From positions 1-6,309 of the forward strand of contig FR878568.1 in assembly GCA_000434535.1 (NCBI GenBank): a stretch of 6,309 bases of DNA, written 5' to 3'. The translations under genes and the position numbers were made by a program. The notes under the pieces are model-generated. The model saw only the letters and a list, made by a program, of their open reading frames with translations. It was not told the origin of the DNA and did not search any database. How positions within the stretch are numbered: position 1 is the first letter of the stretch; every line of letters begins with the position of its first letter. This DNA comes from Collinsella sp. CAG:166. Its GTDB lineage: Bacteria; Actinomycetota; Coriobacteriia; Coriobacteriales; Coriobacteriaceae. This document shows, in pieces, positions 6,240-6,309 of this stretch.

Positions 6240-6308
6240 GAACTCCCGTAAGAGCGCGTCTTCCACTTCCCGAAGCGAAAGGGCCCCGCCTCCCTCGGCG
6301 GGACGGGT
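6231..6308 (-). CDS. Possible C-terminal end of an unidentified minus-strand gene, truncated by window edge
   Basis: The minus-strand frame from 6308 to the TAG at 6231-6233 gives 25 codons with the visible sequence GGGALSLREVEDALLREFAR at the end. It is open at the window edge. The composition (alternating hydrophobic and charged residues, an amphipathic helix-like ending) is more protein-like than the other frames here, but I do not recognise the family. It is in a different frame from the IstA-like fragment downstream. It could equally be a chance frame in decayed sequence. Confidence 0.25.
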   Translation of the reverse strand, partial: TRPAEGGGALSLREVEDALLREFAR

Positions 6309-6309
6309 G

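Noticed and set aside
6153..6251. 32-codon + strand ORF
   Set aside because: It is the antisense of the IstA-like fragment, has no ribosome binding site and ends within unrelated sequence.
6285..6302. CCCGCC...GGCGGG 6-bp inverted repeat
   Set aside because: Short and made only of G and C in a very GC-rich stretch; expected by chance.

Overview
The window looks like chromosomal DNA of a high-GC, monoderm-type bacterium, most likely a member of Coriobacteriia close to Collinsella. This rests on GC-rich codon use, on the style of the L,D-transpeptidase (membrane anchor, VanW-like peptidoglycan-binding domains, YkuD domain), and on an ABC exporter whose adaptor is membrane-anchored and has a short coiled-coil hairpin, as expected without an outer membrane. 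The genus is an inference from impression, not from a search.

Layout from left to right, all convincing genes on the + strand. (1) 2-592: the C-terminal part of an iron-sulfur L-serine dehydratase, cut by the window edge and closed by a clear intrinsic terminator (611-637). (2) A promoter with a consensus -10 (679-684) precedes a 574-residue membrane-anchored L,D-transpeptidase (742-2466). (3) A 132-base gap carries a 12-bp inverted repeat that overlaps a second consensus -10 (TATAAT, 2563-2568). (4) 2599-6019: a three-gene operon coding for a MacAB/YknXYZ-type exporter: membrane-fusion adaptor, ATPase and FtsX/MacB-fold permease. Neighbouring genes overlap by 1 and 4 bases, so translation is probably coupled and the three proteins form one complex. 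(5) 6020-6309: no intact gene. This stretch holds a long inverted repeat (6033-6099), a decayed minus-strand fragment resembling the N-terminal third of an IS21-type IstA transposase with a nonsense codon, a GC-rich hairpin (6210-6239), and an unidentified minus-strand reading frame that runs off the right edge.

Functionally, the serine dehydratase is catabolic and independent of the rest. The transpeptidase and the exporter both act at the cell envelope, but the separate promoter and the palindrome between them argue for separate control. I see no clearly new multi-gene system. The parts most worth a second look are the palindromes at 2535-2564 and 6033-6099, the cysteine-rich tail of the serine dehydratase, and the degenerate mobile-element tail on the right.
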